Shown piece by piece: positions 1-5,736 of a stretch of 6,368 bases of DNA. The notes beneath the pieces were generated by a model. The model was given only the letters and a program-made list of their open reading frames with translations. It was not told where the DNA came from and made no database searches. The stretch comes from JAAYCI01 sp964367945 (GTDB taxonomy: Bacteria; Bacillota; Clostridia; Oscillospirales; Ruminococcaceae), in NCBI GenBank assembly GCA_964367945.1, contig CAYIZZ010000121.1:1-6368 (forward strand), given 5' to 3'. Numbering within the stretch: the first letter of the stretch is position 1; the number at the start of each line of letters is the position of its first letter. A program made the position numbers and the translations under genes.

Positions 1-1678
1 CATCGCTTATCGACTCCTTAAGTTTTGTAAGCGCAATTTTTGTTTCGGCCGCTGTTTCGCCCAATAAAGATGCAATTTCATGCACAACTCTCATTTGTTT
101 TTCAATAACTTTGTCTGTGGTTTCTATTGTTTTTTTACTTATTATTTCTTTTCGCTCGTGCTCAATTGCTTGTTCTGTAACATTTCGCATTATTGCTATG
201 AGCACTTTGTTTTGCTTGTCAAATATTATGCTTTCATCCACGTATTTGTTGTATTCGGCCATATATCTGCGCTCGTTCTTTATAGCCTCGCCACTTTCAC
301 GCACTTTTATAAAGTCAGCCGGATCTAAAATTCTAATCACAGGCTCACCCAAAACATCCGATTTTTTCCTTAAATTCATCAGTTCTAAAGCAGCCGAGTT
401 CACCCTTTGTACCTCTAAATCATTGTTTAAAACAATAATCGCATTTGGGGAATTTTCAACTATTGTATCTGAAAAAGATTCCGACTTTTCATACAGTGTG
501 GGCAAACACATTGTGAGGTCTGCCTTCCCAAAATATACTGCGGCCGCTTTTTCTTTACATGAATTATACCCACAAGATCCGCAGTCCAGCTCGTCTTCTT
601 TATTCTCTTTGCCAAGCTGAAGTAAAATGCTTTTTATTTCTGTTTCAGATGGTAAAACATTCCTAAGCTCAATCGGCTCGAAATTCTTACGCATATATTC
701 ACTTTGTGGCATTTCAACATCGAAATCTTCACTTCCTGCACATTTGCTGATGCTCATATAATCTATTAGCGTCTTTTTACGATATTTTTCCATCACCGGA
801 CCACCAATACAGCTACCGACGCAAGCCGACATTTCAACAAAACATTTTGTGATTTCGCCTTTTTCAATTTCAGCAAGAGCTTTCATGCAATTGTCAACAC
901 CATCTACCGCTATGTATGTATAATCTTCATTTTTGTTTTTTATGCTTTTTATAATGCCACCCGTTGTAGGGAAAAATCTCGCTCTGCTTTTTTCGATGCT
1001 TTCTATTGACTCATTTGCATCAATGCTGATGTTTTCATCTTTCAACCATTGAGTAAGCTCTTCAAACGTCAATGCAGCATCCACAATGCCTTCATAATAA
1101 TTGGCTTCATCTTTTTTGGCCACACATGGCCCTATAAAAACAACTTTCGCATTTGGACATCGCTTTTTGATATCTATTGCATGTGCCTGCATTGGAGAAA
1201 CTATATCTGCCAACGTACCTAATAGCTTTGGATAATATTTTTGAATCAGCAAGTTTATTGAATGACATGACGACGTGATAAGCACATCTCTTTTGTCTCT
1301 ATCAATCATGTTTTGATATTCATTTTTTACAATGGTTGCGCCAATTGCTGTTTCTTCTGCTGAATGCATGCCCAGCTTTTTTAATGCATTTTCAATTGCG
1401 TTAATGCCTGCACCTTCGTAGTTTGCAATAAATGATGGCGCAACAGACGCAATAACCGGCTCTCCTGACATTATCAAAACCTTAGCGGTTTCAACACTAT
1501 TTGTAATCTCTTTAGCATTCTGTGGGCAGTTTACAAAACATTGGCCACATAATATACATTCATTCCCAACAATAATTGCCTGACCACCCGAAAATCGAAT
1601 GGATTTCACCGGGCAACATCTAATACATTTATAACAATTTTTACAATTGGATTTTTTCAGTTTTAAAAACTCTGCCAT
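1..1678 (-). CDS. hydS: PAS-domain sensory [FeFe]-hydrogenase-like protein (HydS type), C-terminus cut by window edge
   Basis: Probable H-cluster redox or hydrogen sensor, cytoplasmic. The 559 residues present read without a stop. In order: a two-[4Fe-4S] ferredoxin domain (C12, C15, C18, C22 and C41, C44, C47, C51); an H-cluster domain with the three hydrogenase loops as TSSCHS (C138), GPCVAKKDE (C185) and a CxxxC pair (C286, C290); a further [4Fe-4S] motif (C366, C369, C374, C391) in a CGxCGYxxC context; a PAS domain at about 400-500; and a charged helical tail. All four expected H-cluster cysteines are present. S137 stands where catalytic [FeFe] hydrogenases have the proton-relay cysteine, and the loop-2 and loop-3 sequences are of the sensory type. 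The ATG has an AGGAG 8 nt upstream (1687-1691) and lies 20 bp after the ferredoxin stop, so the two are cotranscribed. The tail resembles the family's C-terminus, so probably few residues are missing. The role as a sensor, and the symbol, follow family precedent; activity is inferred. Confidence 0.93.
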   Translation of the reverse strand, partial: MAEFLKLKKSNCKNCYKCIRCCPVKSIRFSGGQAIIVGNECILCGQCFVNCPQNAKEITNSVETAKVLIMSGEPVIASVAPSFIANYEGAGINAIENALKKLGMHSAEETAIGATIVKNEYQNMIDRDKRDVLITSSCHSINLLIQKYYPKLLGTLADIVSPMQAHAIDIKKRCPNAKVVFIGPCVAKKDEANYYEGIVDAALTFEELTQWLKDENISIDANESIESIEKSRARFFPTTGGIIKSIKNKNEDYTYIAVDGVDNCMKALAEIEKGEITKCFVEMSACVGSCIGGPVMEKYRKKTLIDYMSISKCAGSEDFDVEMPQSEYMRKNFEPIELRNVLPSETEIKSILLQLGKENKEDELDCGSCGYNSCKEKAAAVYFGKADLTMCLPTLYEKSESFSDTIVENSPNAIIVLNNDLEVQRVNSAALELMNLRKKSDVLGEPVIRILDPADFIKVRESGEAIKNERRYMAEYNKYVDESIIFDKQNKVLIAIMRNVTEQAIEHERKEIISKKTIETTDKVIEKQMRVVHEIASLLGETAAETKIALTKLKESISD

Positions 1679-1698
1679 TTCAACTTCTCCTATTAAAC

Positions 1699-1941
1699 CT
1701 AGTGTAAATTCGTCATAATTTCCTCTGCAAAGAAATTATCCACAGTTTCAGGTGTTATTGAAAAAAACTTGTCATCCACACTGATGCAAACACCTTGCTG
1801 ACATTTACCCATGCAAAACACACCTGAAAGCTCCACTCTACCTTGAAGACTATCTTTCTCTACCAGTTGCTTCATACGTTCTACAACTTGCCTGGAACCT
1901 TTTAAATGACATGAACTTCCGATACAAACTTTAATATTCAT
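1699..1941 (-). CDS. Thioredoxin-like [2Fe-2S] ferredoxin, small (80 aa)
   Basis: A small cytoplasmic electron carrier of the thioredoxin-like [2Fe-2S] ferredoxin family, related to the NuoE/HydC C-terminal domain. The cluster ligands are visible as C6-x4-C11 and C43-x3-C47; C52 is an extra cysteine. It consists of this domain alone and lacks the N-terminal helical region of full NuoE (about 160 aa). Its ATG has an AAAGGAG ribosome site 6 nt upstream (1948-1954). It is the first gene after a Rex-controlled promoter and precedes the HydS-like gene by 20 bp. In Clostridia this pair usually opens clusters that also encode SpoIIE-type phosphatases, anti-sigma-like kinases and NuoE/NuoF/HydA hydrogenase subunits, so it probably passes electrons to or from the neighbouring Fe-S proteins. 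Its actual partner is not shown by the sequence. Confidence 0.9.
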   Translation of the reverse strand: MNIKVCIGSSCHLKGSRQVVERMKQLVEKDSLQGRVELSGVFCMGKCQQGVCISVDDKFFSITPETVDNFFAEEIMTNLH

Positions 1942-1962
1942 AGAAATCTCCTTTGCAATTTC

Positions 1963-1982
1963 ATTGTTAATTTTTTAACAAT
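1963..1982 (-). promoter_or_regulatory. Rex operator (perfect palindrome)
   Basis: The site reads ATTGTTAA-TTTT-TTAACAAT, two perfect 8-bp inverted arms around 4 bp. It contains the full Rex consensus TTGTTAA-N4-TTAACAA (1964-1981) without a mismatch. Rex is a repressor that leaves DNA when NADH/NAD+ rises, and in Clostridia it controls fermentation and hydrogenase genes. The palindrome begins 3 bp after the -10 box and spans about -4 to +17 of the predicted transcript, so bound Rex would block RNA polymerase. The rex gene is not in the window. Confidence 0.9.
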
Positions 1983-1985
1983 CGT

Positions 1986-2014
1986 ATTGTAACACGATTC
2001 CTCCTCGATGTAAA
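1986..2014 (-). promoter_or_regulatory. Sigma-A-type promoter of the ferredoxin-hydS operon
   Basis: On the minus strand the -35 box is TTTACA (2009-2014) and the -10 box is TACAAT (1986-1991), with the ideal 17-bp spacer. Each hexamer differs from consensus at one base. The predicted start is near 1979, giving a leader of about 38 nt before the ferredoxin ATG, with the Rex palindrome on the start site. The start position is inferred from spacing. Confidence 0.8.
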
Positions 2015-2269
2015 GGTTTATATTTTTGTATGCGTATCACACTTAATGTTTTGGAGTAAAATATAACATCTTATCAACTAATACTACATACTGTTAAAGT
2101 TTTTTAATTTGTGTATAAGGAACTTTTTCAGTATACTTTAGTAAGACTTTTCACACCAAAGCATCAGTATACATTTATCCGAACAGTAAGATTATAGACT
2201 TCACGCTAATATATATAATTTAAGATGTAAATTTTATCACTTAATATCCAACTCTAAGACATATAGGTC
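2015..2269. other. AT-rich spacer between divergent promoters, no gene seen
   Basis: The full gap between the two divergent start codons is 393 bp (1942-2334), and its two ends are the promoters listed separately. The middle is very AT-rich and has no open frame with a ribosome site. TCAGTATAC occurs at 2128-2136 and again at 2164-2172, each followed by AGTAAGA at a different distance, which may be a decayed duplication. A weak plus-strand promoter-like pair, TTGTGT (2109-2114) and TATACT (2132-2137) with a 17-bp spacer, could give a second, longer leader for the VOC gene, but such matches are common in DNA this AT-rich. Confidence 0.4.
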
Positions 2270-2298
2270 TGTTTTTTCTTATTTTCATGTGATATAAT
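2270..2298 (+). promoter_or_regulatory. Extended -10 promoter of the VOC-nitroreductase unit
   Basis: A consensus TATAAT (2293-2298) is preceded by TGA, which makes an extended -10 element (TGnTATAAT). The -35 position at 17-bp spacing holds only TGTTTT, a weak match, as is usual when an extended -10 is present. The predicted start is near 2305, giving a 30-nt leader with GGAGG at 2324-2328, 6 nt before the ATG. Confidence 0.6.
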
Positions 2299-2334
2299 GC
2301 ATTAAATAAACACTATTATGTACGGAGGTATTTT

Positions 2335-2712
2335 ATGACATTTTTTGAGCGTGAACTTGATCATATCAGCTTGTTTGTTCCAAATCTGGAAAAAGCTACT
2401 GATTTCTACACTAATACACTGGGCTTTAAAATAAAAGATCGATTCAAAAGTGATAACAACGAGGAATTTATTTTTATCACAGACGGGCATGTCACATATG
2501 AGCTGATTGAAAAACCCGGATATGAAAACACCGTGATTGATCATGTAGCCTATGTGTCTGAAGACATCAAAGCGGACTATGACCATTTTAATGAGCTTGG
2601 CTTGATCACCATCGAGCTTAGTGCTGCTGATTTTTTGTTTGAAAACGGTATGGCCTATTTCTTCATTAAAGGTGCCGGAAACGACAGAATAGAGTTTTGC
2701 CAAAAAATATAG
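2335..2712 (+). CDS. VOC-family (glyoxalase/dioxygenase fold) metalloprotein
   Basis: A 125-aa cytoplasmic protein of the vicinal oxygen chelate superfamily, which includes glyoxalase I, methylmalonyl-CoA epimerase, extradiol dioxygenases and fosfomycin or bleomycin resistance proteins. Two beta-alpha-beta-beta-beta modules are recognisable: module one starts ELDHISLFV and continues through a FYTNTLGFK helix segment; module two starts VIDHVAYV at about residue 67. The four expected metal ligands fit H10, E56, H70 and E120, at the same points in each module as in glyoxalase I, so the metal site looks intact. Length is normal for a single-chain VOC protein, which would act as a dimer. The ATG has GGAGG 6 nt upstream. 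It is the first gene of a two-gene unit with a nitroreductase-like protein. The substrate cannot be assigned, and a glyoxalase role is only one option. Confidence 0.88.
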   Translation: MTFFERELDHISLFVPNLEKATDFYTNTLGFKIKDRFKSDNNEEFIFITDGHVTYELIEKPGYENTVIDHVAYVSEDIKADYDHFNELGLITIELSAADFLFENGMAYFFIKGAGNDRIEFCQKI

Positions 2713-2722
2713 GAGAACAATT

Positions 2723-3226
2723 ATGAATTCAATATTTACAAGACGTAGTGTACGGAATTTTCTGGATAAAGAAGTGGAACAAGACAAGATAGATAAACTT
2801 CTACAAGCTGCTATGCAGGCGCCATCTGCGGGAAATCAGCAACCATGGGAGTTTGTTGTGGTTACCGGTAGGGAAAACCTTGATAAGCTATCTGAGTTTA
2901 ACCCTTATGCCGGCTCGCTGAAACTTGCCACTTTGGGAATTATTGTGCTGGGTAGTACGGTAAGAATGAAAATGCCCGACTATTGGCAGCAAGATCTAGG
3001 CGCCGCAACACAAAACATCCTTTTACAAGCAACCGAAATGGGCCTTGGAAGTGTTTGGTACGGCTGTGCTCCCGAAAAAGATAGAATACAATGGGTACAA
3101 ACATTTTGTAATCTTGATGCTACTTTGCTTCCTTACAGTGTTATAGGGCTCGGATACCCTAAAGATAGCGAGGCCAATAATTTTGTTGACAGGTTTGAAG
3201 CAGATAGAGTTCATTATTTGAAATAA
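2723..3226 (+). CDS. Nitroreductase-family FMN oxidoreductase
   Basis: A 167-aa cytoplasmic flavoprotein of the nitroreductase superfamily, whose members use FMN and NAD(P)H to reduce nitro groups, quinones, flavins or enones. Family marks are the N-terminal RRSVR (7-11) that contacts the FMN phosphate, PSAGNQQPWEF (34-44), DLGAATQNILL (91-101), GLGSVW (107-112) and the C-terminal IGLGYP (141-146). The length is that of the short, minimal forms, with no added ferredoxin domain. It starts 10 bp after the VOC stop; its AGGAG (2711-2715) overlaps that stop codon and sits 7 nt before the ATG, so the two are cotranscribed and probably translationally coupled. A strong hairpin follows 20 bp after its stop. 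The natural substrate is unknown. The pairing with a VOC protein suggests a joint role in handling reactive or xenobiotic small molecules, which is inference. Confidence 0.92.
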   Translation: MNSIFTRRSVRNFLDKEVEQDKIDKLLQAAMQAPSAGNQQPWEFVVVTGRENLDKLSEFNPYAGSLKLATLGIIVLGSTVRMKMPDYWQQDLGAATQNILLQATEMGLGSVWYGCAPEKDRIQWVQTFCNLDATLLPYSVIGLGYPKDSEANNFVDRFEADRVHYLK

Positions 3227-3246
3227 TTTATTTAAACATATGTAAT

Positions 3247-3283
3247 AATCCCCTCGGTGAAAACAATTTTCACCGAGGGGATT
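3247..3283 (+). terminator. Rho-independent terminator after the nitroreductase gene
   Basis: A perfect 17-bp stem (arms 3247-3263 and 3267-3283, GC-rich core CCCCTCGGTG) closes a 3-nt loop and is followed by TTAATTTA. It begins 20 bp after the nitroreductase stop. The T-run is interrupted, but the stem is very stable. Confidence 0.88.
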
Positions 3284-3309
3284 TAATTTAGCGTAAAGTT
3301 TTTCTACCA

Positions 3310-3345
3310 ATGAAAAACCCGCGTTAATAAACGCAGGTTTTTCAT
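3310..3345. terminator. Bidirectional terminator between converging operons
   Basis: The arms are ATGAAAAACC and GGTTTTTCAT (10 bp), then one C/A mismatch, then GCGTT/AACGC (5 bp) with an AATA loop. A-runs on one arm and T-runs on the other give a GC stem followed by five Ts on either strand, the usual form of a bidirectional terminator. On the plus strand it backs up the hairpin at 3247-3283. On the minus strand it is the first good terminator after the purB-NERD operon, about 240 bp past its last stop codon. Confidence 0.8.
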
Positions 3346-3582
3346 AAAAAGGGGTATCTCATTGGTGTGAGGAGGAATCATGTGCAAAAAGTAGGATGCG
3401 GCTTCCTCTCTTTGCATCTTTAGTATATTCTTTATTTACGAACGGTTTATGCTTTCCGTATGAACAATTTGTAAAACGTCGTTTTTTTATGAAAATCGTC
3501 TTATATTTCGTGATGATGTGGCTTAAATTTGTTCAAATCATTAGAGATGTGTGAATTTTTATTCATGCGTGAAATTCAATGA
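3346..3582. other. Gene-free stretch with an SD-like motif and short competing hairpins
   Basis: No convincing gene is seen here. On the plus strand AGGAGG (3370-3375) sits just before ATG at 3380, but that frame stops after four codons (Met-Cys-Lys-Lys) and then stays open for 22 codons of mostly hydrophobic residues. Three short pairings overlap there and cannot all form at once: GAGGAA/TTCCTC (3372-3377 with 3403-3408), TGCAAA/TTTGCA (3383-3388 with 3411-3416) and GATGC/GCATC (3395-3399 with 3414-3418). On the minus strand this would be the 3' untranslated region of the purB-NERD transcript. Confidence 0.35.
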
Positions 3583-4200
3583 TTATATGTTTTTCATGGA
3601 CTTTTTTATCGCATTTTCTACCGCATCAAGATCTAATCCGCAATCGTCTAAAAACCTATCTTTACCCAACAAGTTCTTAAGATCTTTCGAGCGCATCACG
3701 CCCAAGCTACGAGGAATTCCCAGTTGTGCATTTTTATCGCCAAACACATACACCACTTCTACCGGGATATTTTTCTGCTTTTCGGATATCAATCCATTTC
3801 TAAGCGCACGCAAGGCTATCGCCGATTCTTTTTCCGGGCTTCTAAATGTATTCCGCTCGCCTTTAGGCGTTATTTGAACCCAATTTTCGTCTTCGGCTTT
3901 ACCGTATACCTCTCCATTATATCCTAGCGCAATCACGCCTAAAACACCAAAGTAGCCAATAAGCACAGCGTCTAAACACACGCTATCGCCCTTATTTTCC
4001 AGTTGCAATGGCGCTATAAACCTAAATTGATTTTGTCTTGCAAAATTGCGTATTTGTCTGACTACTTTTTCTTTGTTTGCGTCTCGGCCTTTATCCTTTT
4101 GTGTTCTATATCTTCCGTTGTACCACACCATAACCACAGCTATAAATATCACTAAAGCGGCTATAATAAAAATCAGCATTTCACTTTCAAGCATTTGCAA
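3583..4200 (-). CDS. Membrane-anchored NERD-like protein, probably lacking nuclease residues
   Basis: A 205-aa protein with one N-terminal membrane helix (about residues 8-26) followed by a basic stretch (GRYRTQKDKGRD), which predicts a cytoplasmic C-terminal domain. Residues 75-110, LDAVLIGYFGV...GYNGEVYG...WVQI, resemble the core of the NERD (nuclease-related) domain. By my alignment D77 is kept, but the Glu and Lys of the usual E-x-K are I90 and L92, so nuclease activity is doubtful. A later segment, VEVVYVFGD (147-155), fits the next NERD strand. The start is TTG at 4200: AGAGGA (4208-4213) lies 7 nt before it, while ATG at 4194 would be 13 nt away and ATG at 4179 has no ribosome site. 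It begins 30 bp after the purB stop with no terminator between them, so it is probably cotranscribed. The function is unknown, and the family call rests on one motif region. Confidence 0.72.
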   Translation of the reverse strand: MQMLESEMLIFIIAALVIFIAVVMVWYNGRYRTQKDKGRDANKEKVVRQIRNFARQNQFRFIAPLQLENKGDSVCLDAVLIGYFGVLGVIALGYNGEVYGKAEDENWVQITPKGERNTFRSPEKESAIALRALRNGLISEKQKNIPVEVVYVFGDKNAQLGIPRSLGVMRSKDLKNLLGKDRFLDDCGLDLDAVENAIKKSMKNI

Positions 4201-4207
4201 CTTTTAT

Positions 4208-4213
4208 TCCTCT
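4208..4213 (-). promoter_or_regulatory. Ribosome binding site selecting the TTG start
   Basis: AGAGGA on the minus strand is 7 nt from TTG (4200) but 13 nt from the next in-frame ATG (4194). Spacing therefore favours TTG as initiator of the NERD-like protein. The two choices differ by only two residues. Confidence 0.6.
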
Positions 4214-4230
4214 TAACTTTCTTTTTACTA

Positions 4231-5673
4231 TTATACTTTCAGGCCTTCTACATCGGCCATTTTACTTTCGTTTTCTTTCAATATTGGGTTTATTACTTCT
4301 TTTAAAAACTCGGTCACTTGCTGTGGGGCACGTCCGGTAAACAACCTTGCATCCAACATCGCATCTAGCTCATCTTTGCTAAGAGAGAACGCCTCATCTT
4401 CGGATATACGTTGCAACAAGTCATTTGCACGGCCTTCTTCCTTCACCATACGTGCGGCTGCCATGCTGTGCTCACGCAGGCGCTCGTGCAACACTTGGCG
4501 GTCTCCACCTTTTTTCACAGCCTGCATCATGACGTTTTCAGTGGCCATAAACGGAAGCTCGGCAGATACACGCGCTGCCACCACTTTAGGATATACCACA
4601 AGTCCGTCGCATACATTCATCATCAAGTTTAAAATAGCATCAGCAGCTAAAAACCCTTCTGCAATGGAAATTCGTCTGTTTGCCGAGTCGTCCAATGTGC
4701 GCTCAAACCACTGGTTTGCCGAGGTCATAGCAGGGTTTAGGCAGTTTGCCATCACATATCTGCCCAGTGCACATATACGCTCGCTACGCATAGGATTACG
4801 CTTATACGGCATGGCGGAAGATCCTATTTGCTGTTTTGAAAACGGCTCTTCCATCTCTTTAAAGTTTTGCAGTAATCTTAAGTCTGTGGCAAACTTGTGA
4901 GACGTTTGTGCCAAAGCAGATAGCGCTGTTAGAACCAAGTAATCTGTCTTGCGTGAATATGTTTGTCCCGATACCGGAACCACTTTTTCCATGCCCACTT
5001 CTTTTGCGATATGTTCCTCTACACGGCGCACTTTTCCCTCGTCGCCCAAAAACAACTCCATGAAACTTGCCTGTGTGCCGGTGGTGCCTTTACTTCCCAA
5101 TAAAGCTAGGTTATCAATACGGTGGCTGATTTCTTCATAGTCCATTAGGCATTCCTGTAGCCACAATGTGGCACGCTTGCCTACTGTAGTAAGCTGAGCA
5201 GGCTGTAAATGAGTATATGCAAGCGCCGGCATATCTTTATATTGCTCGGAAAACTCAGCCAAAAGCTGCATCACACGCAGTAGCTTTGTGCGCAAAAGTA
5301 CCAATCCTTGACGCATTACCAAAATATCAGTATTATCGCCCACAAACGCACTGGTGGCTCCCAGATGAATAATGCCCGCAGCCTTGGGACACTGAAGGCC
5401 ATATGCCCACACATGTGCCATTACATCATGGCGTACCTCGGCCTCACGTTTTGCCGCAGCTTCATAGTCAATATCATTTATGTGCTGCTGCATTTCATTT
5501 ATCTGCTCGTCTGTGATAGCTAAGCCTTCCTTTTGCTCTGCGCGCGCCAGCGCTACCCACAGCTTTCGCCATGTGCAAAATTTATTGTCCGGAGAAAAAA
5601 TATACTGCATCTCTTTTGATGCGTACCTTGTCTCAAACGGTGATATATACCTATCTTGTTTTTCCATGCTCAT
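4231..5673 (-). CDS. purB: Adenylosuccinate lyase
   Basis: PurB acts twice in purine synthesis, releasing fumarate from SAICAR to give AICAR and from adenylosuccinate to give AMP. It is a cytoplasmic homotetramer of the fumarase/aspartase superfamily. The 480-aa protein carries the signature GSSAMPYKRNP (284-294) with its flexible-loop serine pair S285/S286. It also has RHDVMAH (81-87), the substrate-binding GATSAFVGDN (105-114), and THLQPAQ (154-160) with H155 as the likely general acid. All key residues are intact. The length matches the long form found in many Clostridia and in animals (about 475-485 aa) rather than the 430-aa Bacillus subtilis form. ATG 5673 has GGAGG 5 nt upstream (5679-5683); a second Met two codons later is less likely by context. 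No other purine gene is nearby. The NERD-like gene follows on the same strand. Confidence 0.97.
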   Translation of the reverse strand: MSMEKQDRYISPFETRYASKEMQYIFSPDNKFCTWRKLWVALARAEQKEGLAITDEQINEMQQHINDIDYEAAAKREAEVRHDVMAHVWAYGLQCPKAAGIIHLGATSAFVGDNTDILVMRQGLVLLRTKLLRVMQLLAEFSEQYKDMPALAYTHLQPAQLTTVGKRATLWLQECLMDYEEISHRIDNLALLGSKGTTGTQASFMELFLGDEGKVRRVEEHIAKEVGMEKVVPVSGQTYSRKTDYLVLTALSALAQTSHKFATDLRLLQNFKEMEEPFSKQQIGSSAMPYKRNPMRSERICALGRYVMANCLNPAMTSANQWFERTLDDSANRRISIAEGFLAADAILNLMMNVCDGLVVYPKVVAARVSAELPFMATENVMMQAVKKGGDRQVLHERLREHSMAAARMVKEEGRANDLLQRISEDEAFSLSKDELDAMLDARLFTGRAPQQVTEFLKEVINPILKENESKMADVEGLKV

Positions 5674-5715
5674 TACTACCTCCGTGTATTGACGTTTTCA
5701 CATATTAATATATGA

Positions 5716-5724
5716 TTTATACCA
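5716..5724 (-). promoter_or_regulatory. Possible extended -10 promoter for purB
   Basis: The minus strand reads TGGTATAAA here, an extended -10 element (TGnTATAAA) about 43 nt before the purB ATG. No good -35 box is seen at the right distance, where the sequence is about CGGCAT. The 63-bp gap to the upstream acyltransferase gene has no clear terminator, so read-through from that gene is also possible. Confidence 0.42.
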
Positions 5725-5736
5725 CATTATTTGTTA

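Noticed and set aside
111..620. 169-codon open frame on the plus strand
   Set aside because: It lies wholly antisense to the hydS-like gene, whose Fe-S and PAS motifs are clear. It has no ribosome site and its protein resembles no known family.
2091..2110. Possible second Rex site (TGTTAA ... TTAA)
   Set aside because: The spacing between the TTAA elements is 6 rather than 4 and the right arm is TTAATT, so it fails the Rex consensus.
2302..2787. 161-codon open frame on the minus strand
   Set aside because: It covers the VOC gene in antisense and ends at the VOC leader. The plus-strand gene has a promoter, a ribosome site and metal ligands.
3369..3383. GAGGAGGAATC shared with the spacer of the Rex promoter (minus strand 1993-2007)
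   Set aside because: The match is 14 of 15 bases and purine-rich. Matches of this length are expected by chance in a window this size, and the surroundings differ.
3304..3417. 37-codon frame on the minus strand
   Set aside because: It has no ribosome site, runs through the bidirectional terminator stem and has no recognisable product.
3552..3578. TGAATTT/AAATTCA hairpin just after the NERD-like gene
   Set aside because: The stem is seven mostly A-T pairs around a 13-nt loop with no following T-run, too weak for a terminator.
4376..4900. 174-codon plus-strand frame and smaller ones across 4411-5692
   Set aside because: All are antisense to purB, which is intact and strongly conserved, and none shows a recognisable domain.
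5685..5700. Possible CcpA (cre) site before purB, TGAAAACG on the minus strand
   Set aside because: Only the left half fits; the right half, TCAATA, misses the required bases.
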